Of a stretch of DNA of 64,000 bases, positions 24,828-34,685 are shown in pieces. The notes beneath the pieces are model-generated. The model did no database searches, was not told where the DNA came from, and saw only the letters and a list, made by a program, of their open reading frames with translations. Source of the DNA: Grifola frondosa (Eukaryota; Basidiomycota; Agaricomycetes; Polyporales; Grifolaceae); contig LUGG01000020.1 of the NCBI GenBank assembly GCA_001683735.1, positions 434,001 through 498,000 of the forward strand, given 5' to 3'. Each line of letters starts with the position of its first letter. The stretch's first letter is position 1. The translations under genes and the position numbers were made by a program.

Positions 24828-26600
24828 GTCCAGGCGCTTGTAGCGTCCAGCTGCTCTAGATCGTGCCGATCATTGTCTTGAGGATAGTTGTGCTTCCGCG
24901 ATTTTCTGATTTTCTACCATATATGCCCATGGACCATGCGATATGCGTACAACAATATTTAATTTCAGTGCTGTGGATGTGTTCATGAAAAAATCTTTAC
25001 AAAAGCATGATTACTTTCCTGAAAAGGCCAGCATGGACTTTGTGGCGTCAGAAGCACGGTTGCTTCCGAAGATCACGCATGGCTGAAGTTGACCATGAAA
25101 CTCATCGTACGACTCCACACAACATCTTGTTATACTAGTCCTCTGCTTCACGTATCAACCTGTATCTATCTGCATGTGTATGCGGAACTTGACCGGTAAA
25201 CGGATGATTTTGTCGCACGCGGCTTGTTACAACCGCAATACGTGTTCTTAATTCCCTTCAACTTGCGGCGGCTGCAGCTTCAGTAGACTCAGACGATTTC
25301 TATACAATGGCTGTGCTGTTCGCCTTCATACCTTGTGTCTCTGAGATAACATCATCCTATAGAGCGAACCAGATCTTTACGATGTAGCTCGTGGAAAGAT
25401 GGCCCGCCGCCAATGTCGACTCGTTGTCTCTAGGGATGCTTGAAATGACTCTTAAACATTTGTTTGCGACAGTTTTTATTTAGGAAACTGGAGCACTGAA
25501 TCTAACTGAAAAAGACTATCCCGCGCCCAATCTCTCCCATGGCTGGAATGTCCTCCACATTTCGTGTGTACAGAGATTCCTCGATTGCAGTTCCGTGAGC
25601 CGTGCCGATATGCAGTTCTTTTTGCCGCATCTTAATTAATTGGTAGATGCTTTTCGTGACTAATCTTGAAACATACACCAATTTTCGGCCGCTACGTCGT
25701 GTCCCCCAGGCTAGCGCTCATGTCTATCCGGTTCAGTGCCACGGCTAGTTATACAGGGCGACACCAGTCCTATACCGTTCTCGGAAGGCTGGAGCCGTAC
25801 ACCGTCGCATCAGGAACAGGAATATCTGATCAGGAGGTTCATCCCCCTAATGGGACTGGAGCGCAATTGAACCCTTCAGGGCGGTCCGATGATGAGCATG
25901 TGTGGGATGAATGTCCAATCTGCCATGAACAGCACCATGACCCTGACGTTGCGCCATGGGTTGCCGTAATTGATACACGCCGCATTACGCCTGTGTGTCC
26001 GTGCTTGACCTGTGATAGGATCAGCGCTCCATTGTCTCACCGCAGTCGCTCACCCATACACCAATCCCGCCTTACATTTTCGCCTGTGCATTTTTTGTTT
26101 CAGTTATGACCGCCGTTCCCATACATGCCGCTGTGTACCCCGTGTCGCCGAAATGATTTCTGTGATTCCTTCGGCAGTGTTAATCGGAACAGAAGTGAGT
26201 GGTGCCTTTAATAATGCTAGCATCCTGATCCAGACATTATTACCCCGAATGCATAGCTGGTGTCAAGTCGAGCGGTCAGCAGCCAAATATGCATTGATGT
26301 TTCCACCATATTTACAGGTACCGAATGTACCAAACGCTATCCCTTCTGGGGTTTACGCCTCGATTCGGTGCACTGGATATCGGGGATTTCAATGCAGGAC
26401 GGAGAAATCACTGTGTCGTGAGATGCTGCCATAGGCCTCAATCCGGGAGCATGACATCGAGACGGCTCAACATTCTGGACTCGCCGTCAACGCCGTTTTT
26501 TCCAAACTTTGCTGATCCGGCGGGGATCATGAGATTATGCTCTGTTCAGGGCCCGAGTCCATTGTTTATCGCCGGTCTCAGTCAAGACCTGCGAATTCTC
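24828..26600. other. Intergenic, about 1.8 kb
   Basis: No gene recognised. An open stretch at 25,700-26,100 contains a Cys/His-rich segment (CPICHEQHHDPD, then CPCLTC) but has no support as a zinc finger gene and no joined exons. Confidence 0.3.
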
Positions 26601-26607
26601 TATAAAA
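26601..26607 (+). promoter_or_regulatory. Probable TATA box of dsRBD gene 2
   Basis: TATAAAA in CTCTATAAAATAGC, 78 bases before the start codon at 26679. The context matches the TATA element of dsRBD gene 1. Confidence 0.5.
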
Positions 26608-26678
26608 TAGCGGTGGGTATCCTTCTGCTATCATCACGACACTTCCCAGCATCGTAACTCTTCTGCAAATTAGCAACA

Positions 26679-27054
26679 ATGCCTCGTAAGATCTTGCCAT
26701 AATTTTCAGATTTTGACACTTATCCCCTCTCGCAGGCTACGTGATGCAACTGAACAATTGCATGTCTATCTTCGCCTTGAAGGAAATCTAACACTCACTC
26801 CGCATTGATGTAGTTCTTCAGAATACCAATAACACCCATATTCTTAGTTGGGAGGAGTCTCGGATTGGCCCAGACCATGCCGGTCAGTGGAAAATGAGCT
26901 GCAAGGGTAAGCAAAGTTGTCTCTTCTGATGAACTCGTCTCAATTAGCTTTTGCAGTAAACGGCGAAGTCAAAGGCGTTGCCGTCTCCTCTCAGAAAGGT
27001 GTGGCAAAAGAGGATGCCGCAAAACAGGCTCTGCAGGCCCTGGGTGCTATTTGA
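26679..27054 (+). CDS. Small double-stranded-RNA-binding-domain protein 2
   Basis: Four exons (26679-26685, 26736-26759, 26814-26906, 26957-27054) join in frame to a 73-residue protein made of a single dsRBD: MPRYVMQLNNFLQNTNNTHI, then LSWEESRIGPDHAGQWKMSC, then VNGEVKGVAVSSQKGVAKED with AAKQALQALGAI. Helix 2 carries K-G-V-A-K-x-D-A-A-K-x-A-L. The first exon is 7 nt and the second 24 nt; the second intron starts with GC rather than GT (T|GCATGT). The last intron falls at the same place and phase as in dsRBD gene 1, just before V/I-N-G, so the two are paralogues. Function unknown; single-domain dsRNA binders can compete with Dicer, Argonaute partners or viral RNA sensors, but nothing here shows which. 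Confidence 0.8.
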
Positions 27055-27902
27055 TCGGTAGCGGAACCTGCCGCTGCTCGACGGGGTTATAGAATTTGCA
27101 ACAGTATATTCACTGTCTCCGTAGAGGGTTTCACCGCACAGTTCTTGTACCGGCCTTCTCTTTTGTAAATTCAGACTGCATGCTTGTTCTCGTCCATCCC
27201 GAAGCCGTGTGCGCCGTGAACTAACGTTACGTAATAGTGGATCGCGCTGTCGGAGTTCGCCGTGAAGAACCACCGAACGACGGACGATTAACGTCTGACA
27301 AGATCTGAAGGCCTACAAGGTGTGAAGCATTTGAAAGATGTCACGTCGAACATTGCCTTTCTTCGTGGCAGGTGTAACAGGTACTGGTTTGATGATGCGG
27401 TTGTAATCCTTTCGGCAGTTCGCAGTAGACTAATGATCTCGCCACAGGAATTCTATCTGGTCTTTATATTTTCAAGCCACTTCTCGACCAGAAGAGGTCA
27501 GACATATTTCCGCTCTCAGTGCGGAGAAAGTTGACGTCAAATCACAGCCGGAATGAGATGCGAGCATCCGAACCGCCGAACAACGGAGCGCCTACATCTC
27601 AGACTGGGCACGATACTCGTCCCTCTGCCAGCTTTGCACCGAAGGCGATTCCGACTCATGTGGACAATCGCGCGTCGGACTCCTGACTAGGTTAACATTT
27701 CATTAACACAGACACATGCGTGGGTGTTCTTTCGTATGACGTGGCTTCACTGGTAGCGCTCATTTACTTTCATCATCGGACAGGAAAATTGACTCAGATC
27801 GCATGTAGGCACACTACAAACACCCGCACAATTATCACCGGAGGACTGTGGCCTAAACAATTATCAGTTTCATGTGTGTAGAACACCAAACTCGACATCA
27901 AG
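27055..27902. other. Intergenic
   Basis: No gene recognised between dsRBD gene 2 and the 3' end of the SAD1 gene. Confidence 0.4.
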
Positions 27903-29938
27903 TCACTGCACATCAACATCCATCCCATTGACTGCATCTGACCTGCGTTCCCAAATCTGCACATTCGGATAGTAAGCGCAACTCGAGCGGTTGAAGGTTT
28001 TGCAGAGACGTACCTGAAGCACCGTCTCACCAAGAAAAATCATTTCTTTTCTGATTTCTTCAACAATGAGGTCTTGTATCTGGAACCACCGCTCATTCTC
28101 ACCGCCTCCGCCACCAGCCCGAAGGTGGACCTTCCAGACTGTGCTCTCTTTATCGCGCGTAGTGCCTGCCGCTGATTCGTGAGTGACATTCGCAATCAGA
28201 TCGTATGTCGTGGGCGGATGTGACGATGGAGCATCAAGATCTGGTATCGTGGCAACATGGGAAGGATTGAACACGAGGCAAACAGCGTCAGAAACAAAAG
28301 ATCATATATCAAAAATTAATTCCCTCACAATCCCTGAAGTCAAGCCCTCGAAGGGGAAAATTGACTATAGTCGGATTCTTCTCCTCAACAAATATGTTCT
28401 TGGTGAACCGCTTGAAGTGTAGAATAATGTATGGAGGAAGACGTTGACATTTGAAGCGACGTAGCTGACCCGCGGATTCCTAGGCACGGAAATGGTGAGA
28501 AAACGAGATAGCTTCTCCGATTGACAAGTTGCATGCCTGTGTCTGGCGACCGTCATACTTGGCAAGGACTGACTGGATGCTGACTTGCGGAATGATATTC
28601 TTCTCGACCGCATCTTGGAAGAGTGGCGGCGGTGGCAAATCAATTGCAAGGAAGAGGAAAGGAGAAACAGTTGATTTGATTTCTATGACATGGCGTTTAG
28701 TCCAGGGCAAAAAAGGTAAATGATACACGCATACCTCGATCAATATCAAATCGAGGCTTCTCACTACCTCCGGTGTCCGGGCGCACAAGGACTTGCTGCG
28801 TCTCCATTCGTACTTCTCCTTGAAACGCGGAGAAGATGACACCTTTGTAATACCCCTTGAGAAAAACAGAAGGGGAATGGCCGTTAAATAATACATACTG
28901 GAATTCTTTTTTTTGTTGCCGCCCATATCTTTATGGAGACGGTTGAGCAACCAACCAAGGAATTCTACCGGGTCACCTTGCTTCTCAAGACTGAATTTTC
29001 CGGCGCTCGCCCTGCCAACCTCTTGTAGAAACTCGTGTGGACTAACTTGGCTCTTGAACAACCGAGGGTTCCAAATTTTCTTCGCGAGGCCGGCAAAACG
29101 TTTCAACAACTCCGATTCTTTCCTTCGAAAATTTGACAATAGTAAATGGTCTCGGAGAGGAGGTATGTGAAGAAGTGAGTGAATGATGACGTTCATGTAA
29201 TCGTTTCTCTTGATGTCATTCAGTCCGATGTATCCGGGGATGTATGGTTTGGATGATAGATCGTATGAAGGTTTCAAGAGGTGGGCGGGTGATGAGAGGT
29301 TGGCTATAGATGTTCGAGTGAAAGAAGGAGAGAGCACAAATGATATATCTTCTAATGATGGGTCCGAGACGAGATAGCCGTCTGGCAAGACATATACCTA
29401 AAGCCATAAGCTAAGGCCAGTCGTAACTGCGTTGAGCGCGATTTACTCACCTTAGTTGTCTCGAGATTGATAAATACATGGTGATCGTCATGAATTGCAT
29501 GGGCATAGGCATAGGAATGCCGTCCTCGACCTTGAAAGTACTTTCCGCATACGAGGCACCCATATATATTGATATTTGATAGCGAAACGGAGCACAATTT
29601 TTCGAAATCGAAATCAAGGACAGCTCTGTTGATCTAAAATACAATTCAGACTTAGCGCAACCAACCCAAGGAGACAACCGCACAGTGTCAAGGTACAGAT
29701 CTGATGCTCGCGACGGCTGAGTGGGGTATGGTGCACTCATAGAATCGTAGTCCTCGTCCTCGTCCAAATCTTCCTCTTCTTGCATGCCGACTATGTTCTT
29801 CTCCAGCGTTTCGAACGATTGGACGTTCACATTGTGAGTTGGTGGCGTGGTGTCATCTTCGTCGTCCACTCGCGCCTTTTTGACTGGTCTGTCGGTGTCT
29901 TCCACGTCCGAACCGTGCTTCGTACGCGAGGTAGACAT
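27903..29938 (-). CDS. SAD1: SAD1/USP39: U4/U6.U5 tri-snRNP assembly factor (inactive ubiquitin hydrolase fold)
   Basis: Eight exons (29684-29938, 29451-29633, 28899-29397, 28735-28842, 28537-28682, 28329-28479, 28014-28240, 27903-27956) give an intact 540-residue protein. N-terminus: charged, with VKKARVDDEDD; then the ZnF-UBP region (CLVCGKYFQGRGRHSYAYAH, HHVFINLETTKVYVLPDGYL); then the USP fold (YIGLNDIKRNDYMNVIIHSL, NPRLFKSQVSPHEFLQEVGR, LEKQGDPVEFLGWLLNRLHK, LPPYIILHFKRFTKNIFVEE, TTYDLIANVTHES, ending IWERRSDAV). In place of the catalytic Cys box (GLxNLGNTCY) it has GLNDIKRNDY, as in all SAD1/USP39, so it is not a protease. It helps build the tri-snRNP in the nucleus. The intron after NSS uses the acceptor ACAAAG 28843-28845; the nearer CAAG would shift frame. 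The intron after GRQTQ has a GC donor. It shares a 195-bp promoter with RSM22. Confidence 0.93.
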
Positions 29939-30133
29939 TCTTTTTGTCGAGTCGAATACTTTCAGTATCAATCGTAACTTTGAGGTAAGGCAAGAGTTTT
30001 CAAAGTAGTTGGCAGTCGGAGTCGGTGGAAGGTGTAGTGGGAGGCGCCTGTTTCAATTTTGGCGTGTCGTCGTTCTTCGAAGCCGACCCTGACGAGCAGC
30101 CAACGAACAGTATTGAAGACAAGACTATTCGTG
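29939..30133. promoter_or_regulatory. Bidirectional promoter, SAD1 / RSM22
   Basis: Only 195 bp separate the two opposite start codons, so both genes must start transcription within or next to this segment. No TATA box seen. Confidence 0.5.
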
Positions 30134-32439
30134 ATGTTGCGCTCGAGCTACACTAAATCGTTAGCAATCGTTATTCGCCGACGACCTGAGGCTCTCCGGT
30201 GCTCTTCTTCGACAGCTTCTCACCACCCCAATGCACCGCTCGACCTCGACCCTTCTTTCCAGGCGTTGCTTAAAGATGCAGATATGTCTCTCCTACGCAA
30301 CAACGCTCACAAACCGCCTCATCGAGAACTGGAGCCCTATCCCAATGACCCACTTATTTCGGACGATCTCCTGACCTCTGAGGAGCTTGACATACAGGAA
30401 GGTGTCAGTGATCACAGGGAGACTAAAAAATCTCCCGCAGCATTGTTTGGTAGTCAGCGCATCGGGGCGGTTGTGCTCCCTTTCGAGCTACGGAACACCA
30501 TTACGAAGCTCATTTCCGGTCGGTATAGTTCACAGCCCTTCTGTTTCCAAGGCTCATGCGTATCACTCAGCGTCAGACAAGTCAATGCTCAGGGTTGACG
30601 CCCAGAGGCTGTTTCTAAACGATGAAGATGAAACTGAGTGGGAAACCTCGTACGATGTGAAGTACAAATCGCGTCACCAGGCGGCTCGTCATGCAGAACG
30701 AGACGGAACCGCCTTTGCCTCAGTGGCCCTGCCAGCACATTATTCTGCTATTGTTGCAATTTTGGACCATGTTAAAAGACGATTGGGACCCGGGTGGAAG
30801 ATAGAGCATGTTATTGATTGGGGTGCTGCGACAGGAAGTGGCCTATGGTGCGTTAGGGAATTTATTTAGGCATATGGATCATTAATTGGCCGTGCACTCT
30901 GAATCATTAGGGCGGCAGCCCACTCCTTCCAGAGAAAAGCAGACACAGGTTTCACTTCAGAAACCGATGATCCTCAATTATCTCAAACAATTGTTACTAC
31001 CTACAGGGGGATTGATAAGCGGGAAGGCTTGGTCACAATAGGAAAGAGACTCCTCCGCGGTCAGTCATAATTTGTGTGTTACCATCATGGCATTTACGGA
31101 TGCCGCAATTCGACAGATGTTGACTTGGGTGAGATGAAGGTGTCATGGCGGAAATCATGGCAAGAACATGACGAATTTTCCCGTTCTGAGGGCGGTGATG
31201 TTATCGCTTTATCTACGTTTATTTTGTCGTCTCTCCCTACGCCTCTAGCTAGAAAGACGATGGTGAAGGAAATGTGGGAGAGCGGCGCAGACGTGATGGT
31301 GAGCCATTTTCCCAGAATAGCACAGCCCTAGTCCGCTAATATCCATCCGCTGGTACTACCCAGATCCTAGTTGATCATAATTCTACCGCAGGCTTCGAGT
31401 GTATTGCGGAGGCGAGAGAGCATCTCTTGCGAATGGGGCAAAGAGAAATGGAGGACCCGGAATTCGTATCGGATGTCAAGGGATCCCACGTTGTGGCGCC
31501 TGTAATTGCTCTGCTTCAAACTTTATGCTTGAAGTTTATTCATATGTTATCTTACAGTGTCCTCACGACGATGCTTGTCCACTTTACCATCCTGGATCTA
31601 GCAAGCTTGTGTGTGGGTTCAATCAACGATTGCAGCGACCTCCCTTTGTTCGCAAGACAAAGCATTCAGGCACTGGTCATGAAGATACAGGGTATTCATA
31701 TGTGGTTATACGTAGGGGTGCCAGGCCAGCTCGCGTAACCACAAAATTTGGACGCATCGGCGAAGTTGGGCAACGGGAACTAGACAAAGAAGCCCTTAAG
31801 CGAATACCTATAACGGAACTCTTCGTTGATGGGGACCATGCAGAGCAAGACCATGAAGTCCTTGCAGTACCTCTGAAAGAGGAAGTTCCCGCTCTTGCGG
31901 CGTCGGAACCCGTTGAGTTGATCGAGGCGGACCAGGATGCAGTCGATGAAATATGTGATTCTGAGGAGCTTGCGACGGGGTTAAGACAGGAGGCGTACAG
32001 TTGGCCTCGTTTAGTCTTCCCACCCTTAAAGCGGAGCGGGCATATCATTTTGGACGCCTGTACGGCCGAAGGTCAAAGTCATATCTCCATTTTCAATAAG
32101 TGGTGATCTAATGCGTGTCTAACTGTAGCCCAAATCATGCGGATGACCATCCCTAAGTCACAAGGTAAACAGCCGTACTACGACGCACGCAAGTCGGGCT
32201 GGGGCGACATATTCCCTCATGAGCCGAAGAATACACCGCAAGTGCGACATCAACCAACGCGGGCCAAACGGCCAGGAGGCACGACCGCGACTGCTGGGGA
32301 GGATATTGGCAAACGTGGCACAATCCGACCAGGAAAACCGAAAGCAAGTTATACCAAACTCTCGGACGAGATTAAAGCACACAAAAATGAGCTGCGGAGA
32401 GCTAGGGCCCATGCCAAAGAGGATTTGTTATCGGATTAA
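30134..32439 (+). CDS. RSM22: Rsm22/METTL17-type mitochondrial ribosome small-subunit assembly protein
   Basis: Seven exons (30134-30518, 30571-30847, 30911-31059, 31117-31298, 31364-31501, 31558-32071, 32129-32439) join in frame. The start at 30134 gives a typical mitochondrial leader rich in Arg and Ser (MLRSSYTKSLAIVIRRRPEA). The methyltransferase-like domain shows YKSRHQAARHAERDGTAFAS, VALPAHYSAI, VIDWGAATGSGLWAAAHSF (SAM-binding glycine loop), and SSLPTPLARKTMVKEMWESG. The cysteine pair CPHDDACPLYHP and the following CGFNQRLQRPPF correspond to the iron-sulfur-binding part of METTL17/Rsm22; GTGHEDTGYSYVVIRRG is also typical. The C-terminus is basic. Known role: assembly of the 37S/28S subunit and mitochondrial translation in the matrix. 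Neighbours are two mitoribosomal protein genes. Confidence 0.93.
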
Positions 32440-32555
32440 CTGATTTCATTAATGGAGTTACCATTCTGCGCTGCGTATCTCTTATATCTATCGCACGCCA
32501 CATATCACCAGTTCATAATGATATTCAAGCAACACCACTGCCAATAGTCTAGTGC

Positions 32556-33700
32556 TTAAAAATCAGAAATCTGGATCCCAGGGCCTTGTCGCGAACTGAG
32601 CAGAACACGAGTAATGGCAGTTACTAAAGATGGTGGTCAGTGAGGCAACCTTCAATGCTGACTGGAGGAACGCACCGGGTTTGGGGCCAGTTTCTTTCTT
32701 TTCTACGGGAGCATCGGGGTCTCGTTGATTGCCCGTAGCGCGCTTGACAACCGTCAAAAAGTATCGCACATTCTTAACGACGTCCGCGACAGGAAAGTGC
32801 ATCTGTAGGATATCCATAAAGGAGATTGGACAGGGATACGAACGATAGCAAACGAACCTTCGCAATTGGAGTACGGATTGTCCCAGCTTTATCACCTTTC
32901 CACTCTGATGTGCCCTTCAACTTTCGTATATACCCGACAATGTCATCGGTCACCGTCCCTCTACGCTCTGACGGCATTAATCCTCGCGGACCAAGGACAC
33001 GACCAAGTTTCGGAGTGATAGGACGGATAAATGCCCGTGTACACAAGAACATGGTAGCTTGATGACGACCATTGATGATCTACGTAACGAAATGTCTGAA
33101 ATGCAGCGTTCATAGACATGTAAACAAAATGACGCACGCCGTCAATAAGTTCCAAGCCACCGACAATATCCGCTCCAGCTTTCTTTGCTTCCTCCGCCAA
33201 TCTCCCCTCCGCGAAGACCAATATTCGGTCCTGGCTCTGCGTTTTCGCCTCCCTGGGAAGGATATAACGACCCTTTGGTATTGTTGTGCCATTCTTGAGA
33301 TCCGTCTTAACAACAAGCTCATAGCTGGCATTTGGGGAGGCAACTTCGACGGCCTAATGTGTACCACAGTCTATTAGCTAACTAAATCAATACATTGTCA
33401 ACTCACTCGTAAAACCGCAATGGCATCGTCTAGTTTCATTTTCTCATGTTCGTAGATATTCTTGCGAGCTTTCAAAGCCTTCTTCTTGGCCTTGGCGGCG
33501 AGCTGTGCCTTGGAGAGGATCTTCCTTTCCTGCCGCGCAAGGATAACACGAGTCGTGTGGAATTGCCGTTGAGGCGCAGATTTCTGTACACTCGGTCAGC
33601 GACTGGCATTATATAACACCTGCTAAACACGCACTAAAGCAAAAAGCGCACCACTACATTGTCGGCAAAGCAAATTGAAGCTTCTGAGGGTGGCAGACAT
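32556..33700 (-). CDS. MRPL1: Mitochondrial large-subunit ribosomal protein uL1m
   Basis: Six exons: 33635-33700, 33407-33583, 33138-33353, 32858-33079, 32676-32802, 32556-32623. Together they encode an intact protein of about 291 residues starting MSATLRSFNLLCRQCSGALF, a mitochondrial leader. L1 marks: KMKLDDAIAVLRAVEVASPN, YELVVKTDLKNG, ILVFAEGRLAEEAKKAGADI, PKLGRVLGPRGLMPSERRGT, MHFPVADVVKN, and the C-terminus KPVTAITRVLLSSRQGPGIQ. The last intron (donor GTGCGT after CCCG, acceptor TTTAG) is needed to obtain that C-terminus; reading straight through gives an unrelated tail. uL1 forms the mobile stalk at the ribosomal E site. It converges on RSM22 and diverges from mL40. Confidence 0.93.
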
Positions 33701-33917
33701 GGGATATGCCTTAATGTTCTCTCGCCGTAAGATTTGAGCTCACGTCCCGCTGGACTTCCTGAATTGGTCTCGGCGCTAAATTTGCAAGTTGGCAATATTT
33801 TCAGCAATACTTTTGTAAACGTCGCCTTAACATCAATTCAACGTTAATTAATACAATGGAAAGTTAAGTTAGTCTTAACGTAGCTTCACTCTGCGGAAAG
33901 ACTACATTCGGTTCACC
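33701..33917. promoter_or_regulatory. Bidirectional promoter, uL1m / mL40
   Basis: 217 bp between opposite start codons of two mitochondrial ribosomal protein genes, allowing shared control. AT-rich with repeated GTTAA/TTAAC words between 33,826 and 33,880 (for example CAACGTTAATTAATAC); no protein known to bind them is assumed. Confidence 0.5.
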
Positions 33918-34562
33918 ATGTCTTCGTCGCTGCGCGTCTTGCGCGATGCAAAACTTCCTCTTCGCTCCTCCCAGACATCTGTACGATACTATGCTATGCG
34001 CAAGGAGGCTGGTGGGGACCCGAAGACGGACATAATCCGTCGCGCCCTGTACCCATCCAATATTCGAAACAGGCCGTCACCGACGGGGACGTGGCGACCT
34101 GACATCGGCAGACGCCTGCAGCGGGCTATTCCCTCAGTACAAGCCCACGAAACTATCGAAAGGGCATGGTGGTTGCATCAGAGGCATGTGCGCCGTGAGC
34201 GGCAGGCGGATCTGGACAGAAAGTTCCAATGCATGCGCACCGCGATGGAGACACTGCGCGAGGTCGCACCAAAGCTGTACGCGGAGGCCAACAAGGAGGA
34301 GGACCCGCGTGTCAGAAGCAGGCTGGAAATTGATGTGGCAAAAACGCTGAAGGGGCCGGAGAGGAAGGCGCTAGAGTCGAGGATTAGAGGTCTTTTCCCC
34401 AGAGAGCTACGCATACCTTCCGATACTCCTCCCCGAGGAGGATGGAATTATGGCTGGAGTCCCGTTATAGACAAGGTACGTGCCACTCTTCTTCATCCGC
34501 GACTCGACACTCACCCTCGGCATCCTCGTCGCTAGAGTCTATTGACGCCTGGGCGTCCATGA
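33918..34562 (+). CDS. MRPL28: Mitochondrial large-subunit ribosomal protein mL40 (MRPL28 family)
   Basis: Exon 1 (33918-34475) encodes MSSSLRVLRDAKLPLRSSQT and a basic mitochondrial leader, then the family core AHETIERAWWLHQRHVRRER, QADLDRKFQCMRTAMETLRE, VAPKLYAEANKEEDPRVRSR and FPRELRIPSDTPPRGGWNYG. A 60-bp intron (GTACGT...GCTAG) joins to a short exon 34536-34562 that adds SLLTPGRP and stops. The length, about 194 residues, suits mL40. An alternative acceptor at 34665 would add about 60 residues antisense to the CSN2 coding end; I reject it because that sequence is real CSN2 coding on the other strand. mL40 is a peripheral large-subunit protein in mitochondria. Identification rests on the core motifs; moderate to good certainty. 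Confidence 0.8.
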
Positions 34563-34685
34563 CACCGATATTTTCTGCAATGACTGTAGAATAGGCGTGG
34601 TGGCTCAACCCATTCTCCTTCAAACCTCTCATACATCATGATCATACAACTAATCGTCGAAACAGGCAATGGAATCGTCGAAACG

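Noticed and set aside
25900..26030. Cys/His-rich segment as a RING or zinc-finger gene
   Set aside because: Spacing CxxC-x4-H...CxC-x2-C does not complete a known finger and no flanking exons could be joined.
28895..28920. Apparent frameshift in SAD1 at an eight-A run
   Set aside because: Using the acceptor ACAAAG at 28843-28845 instead of the nearer CAAG gives NSSVIFSAFQGEVRM in frame, so the gene is intact.
32563..32680. Unusual uL1m C-terminus read straight through to 32,563
   Set aside because: A standard intron (CCCG|GTGCGT...TTTAG) gives the conserved ending KPVTAITRVLLSSRQGPG and stop at 32,556.
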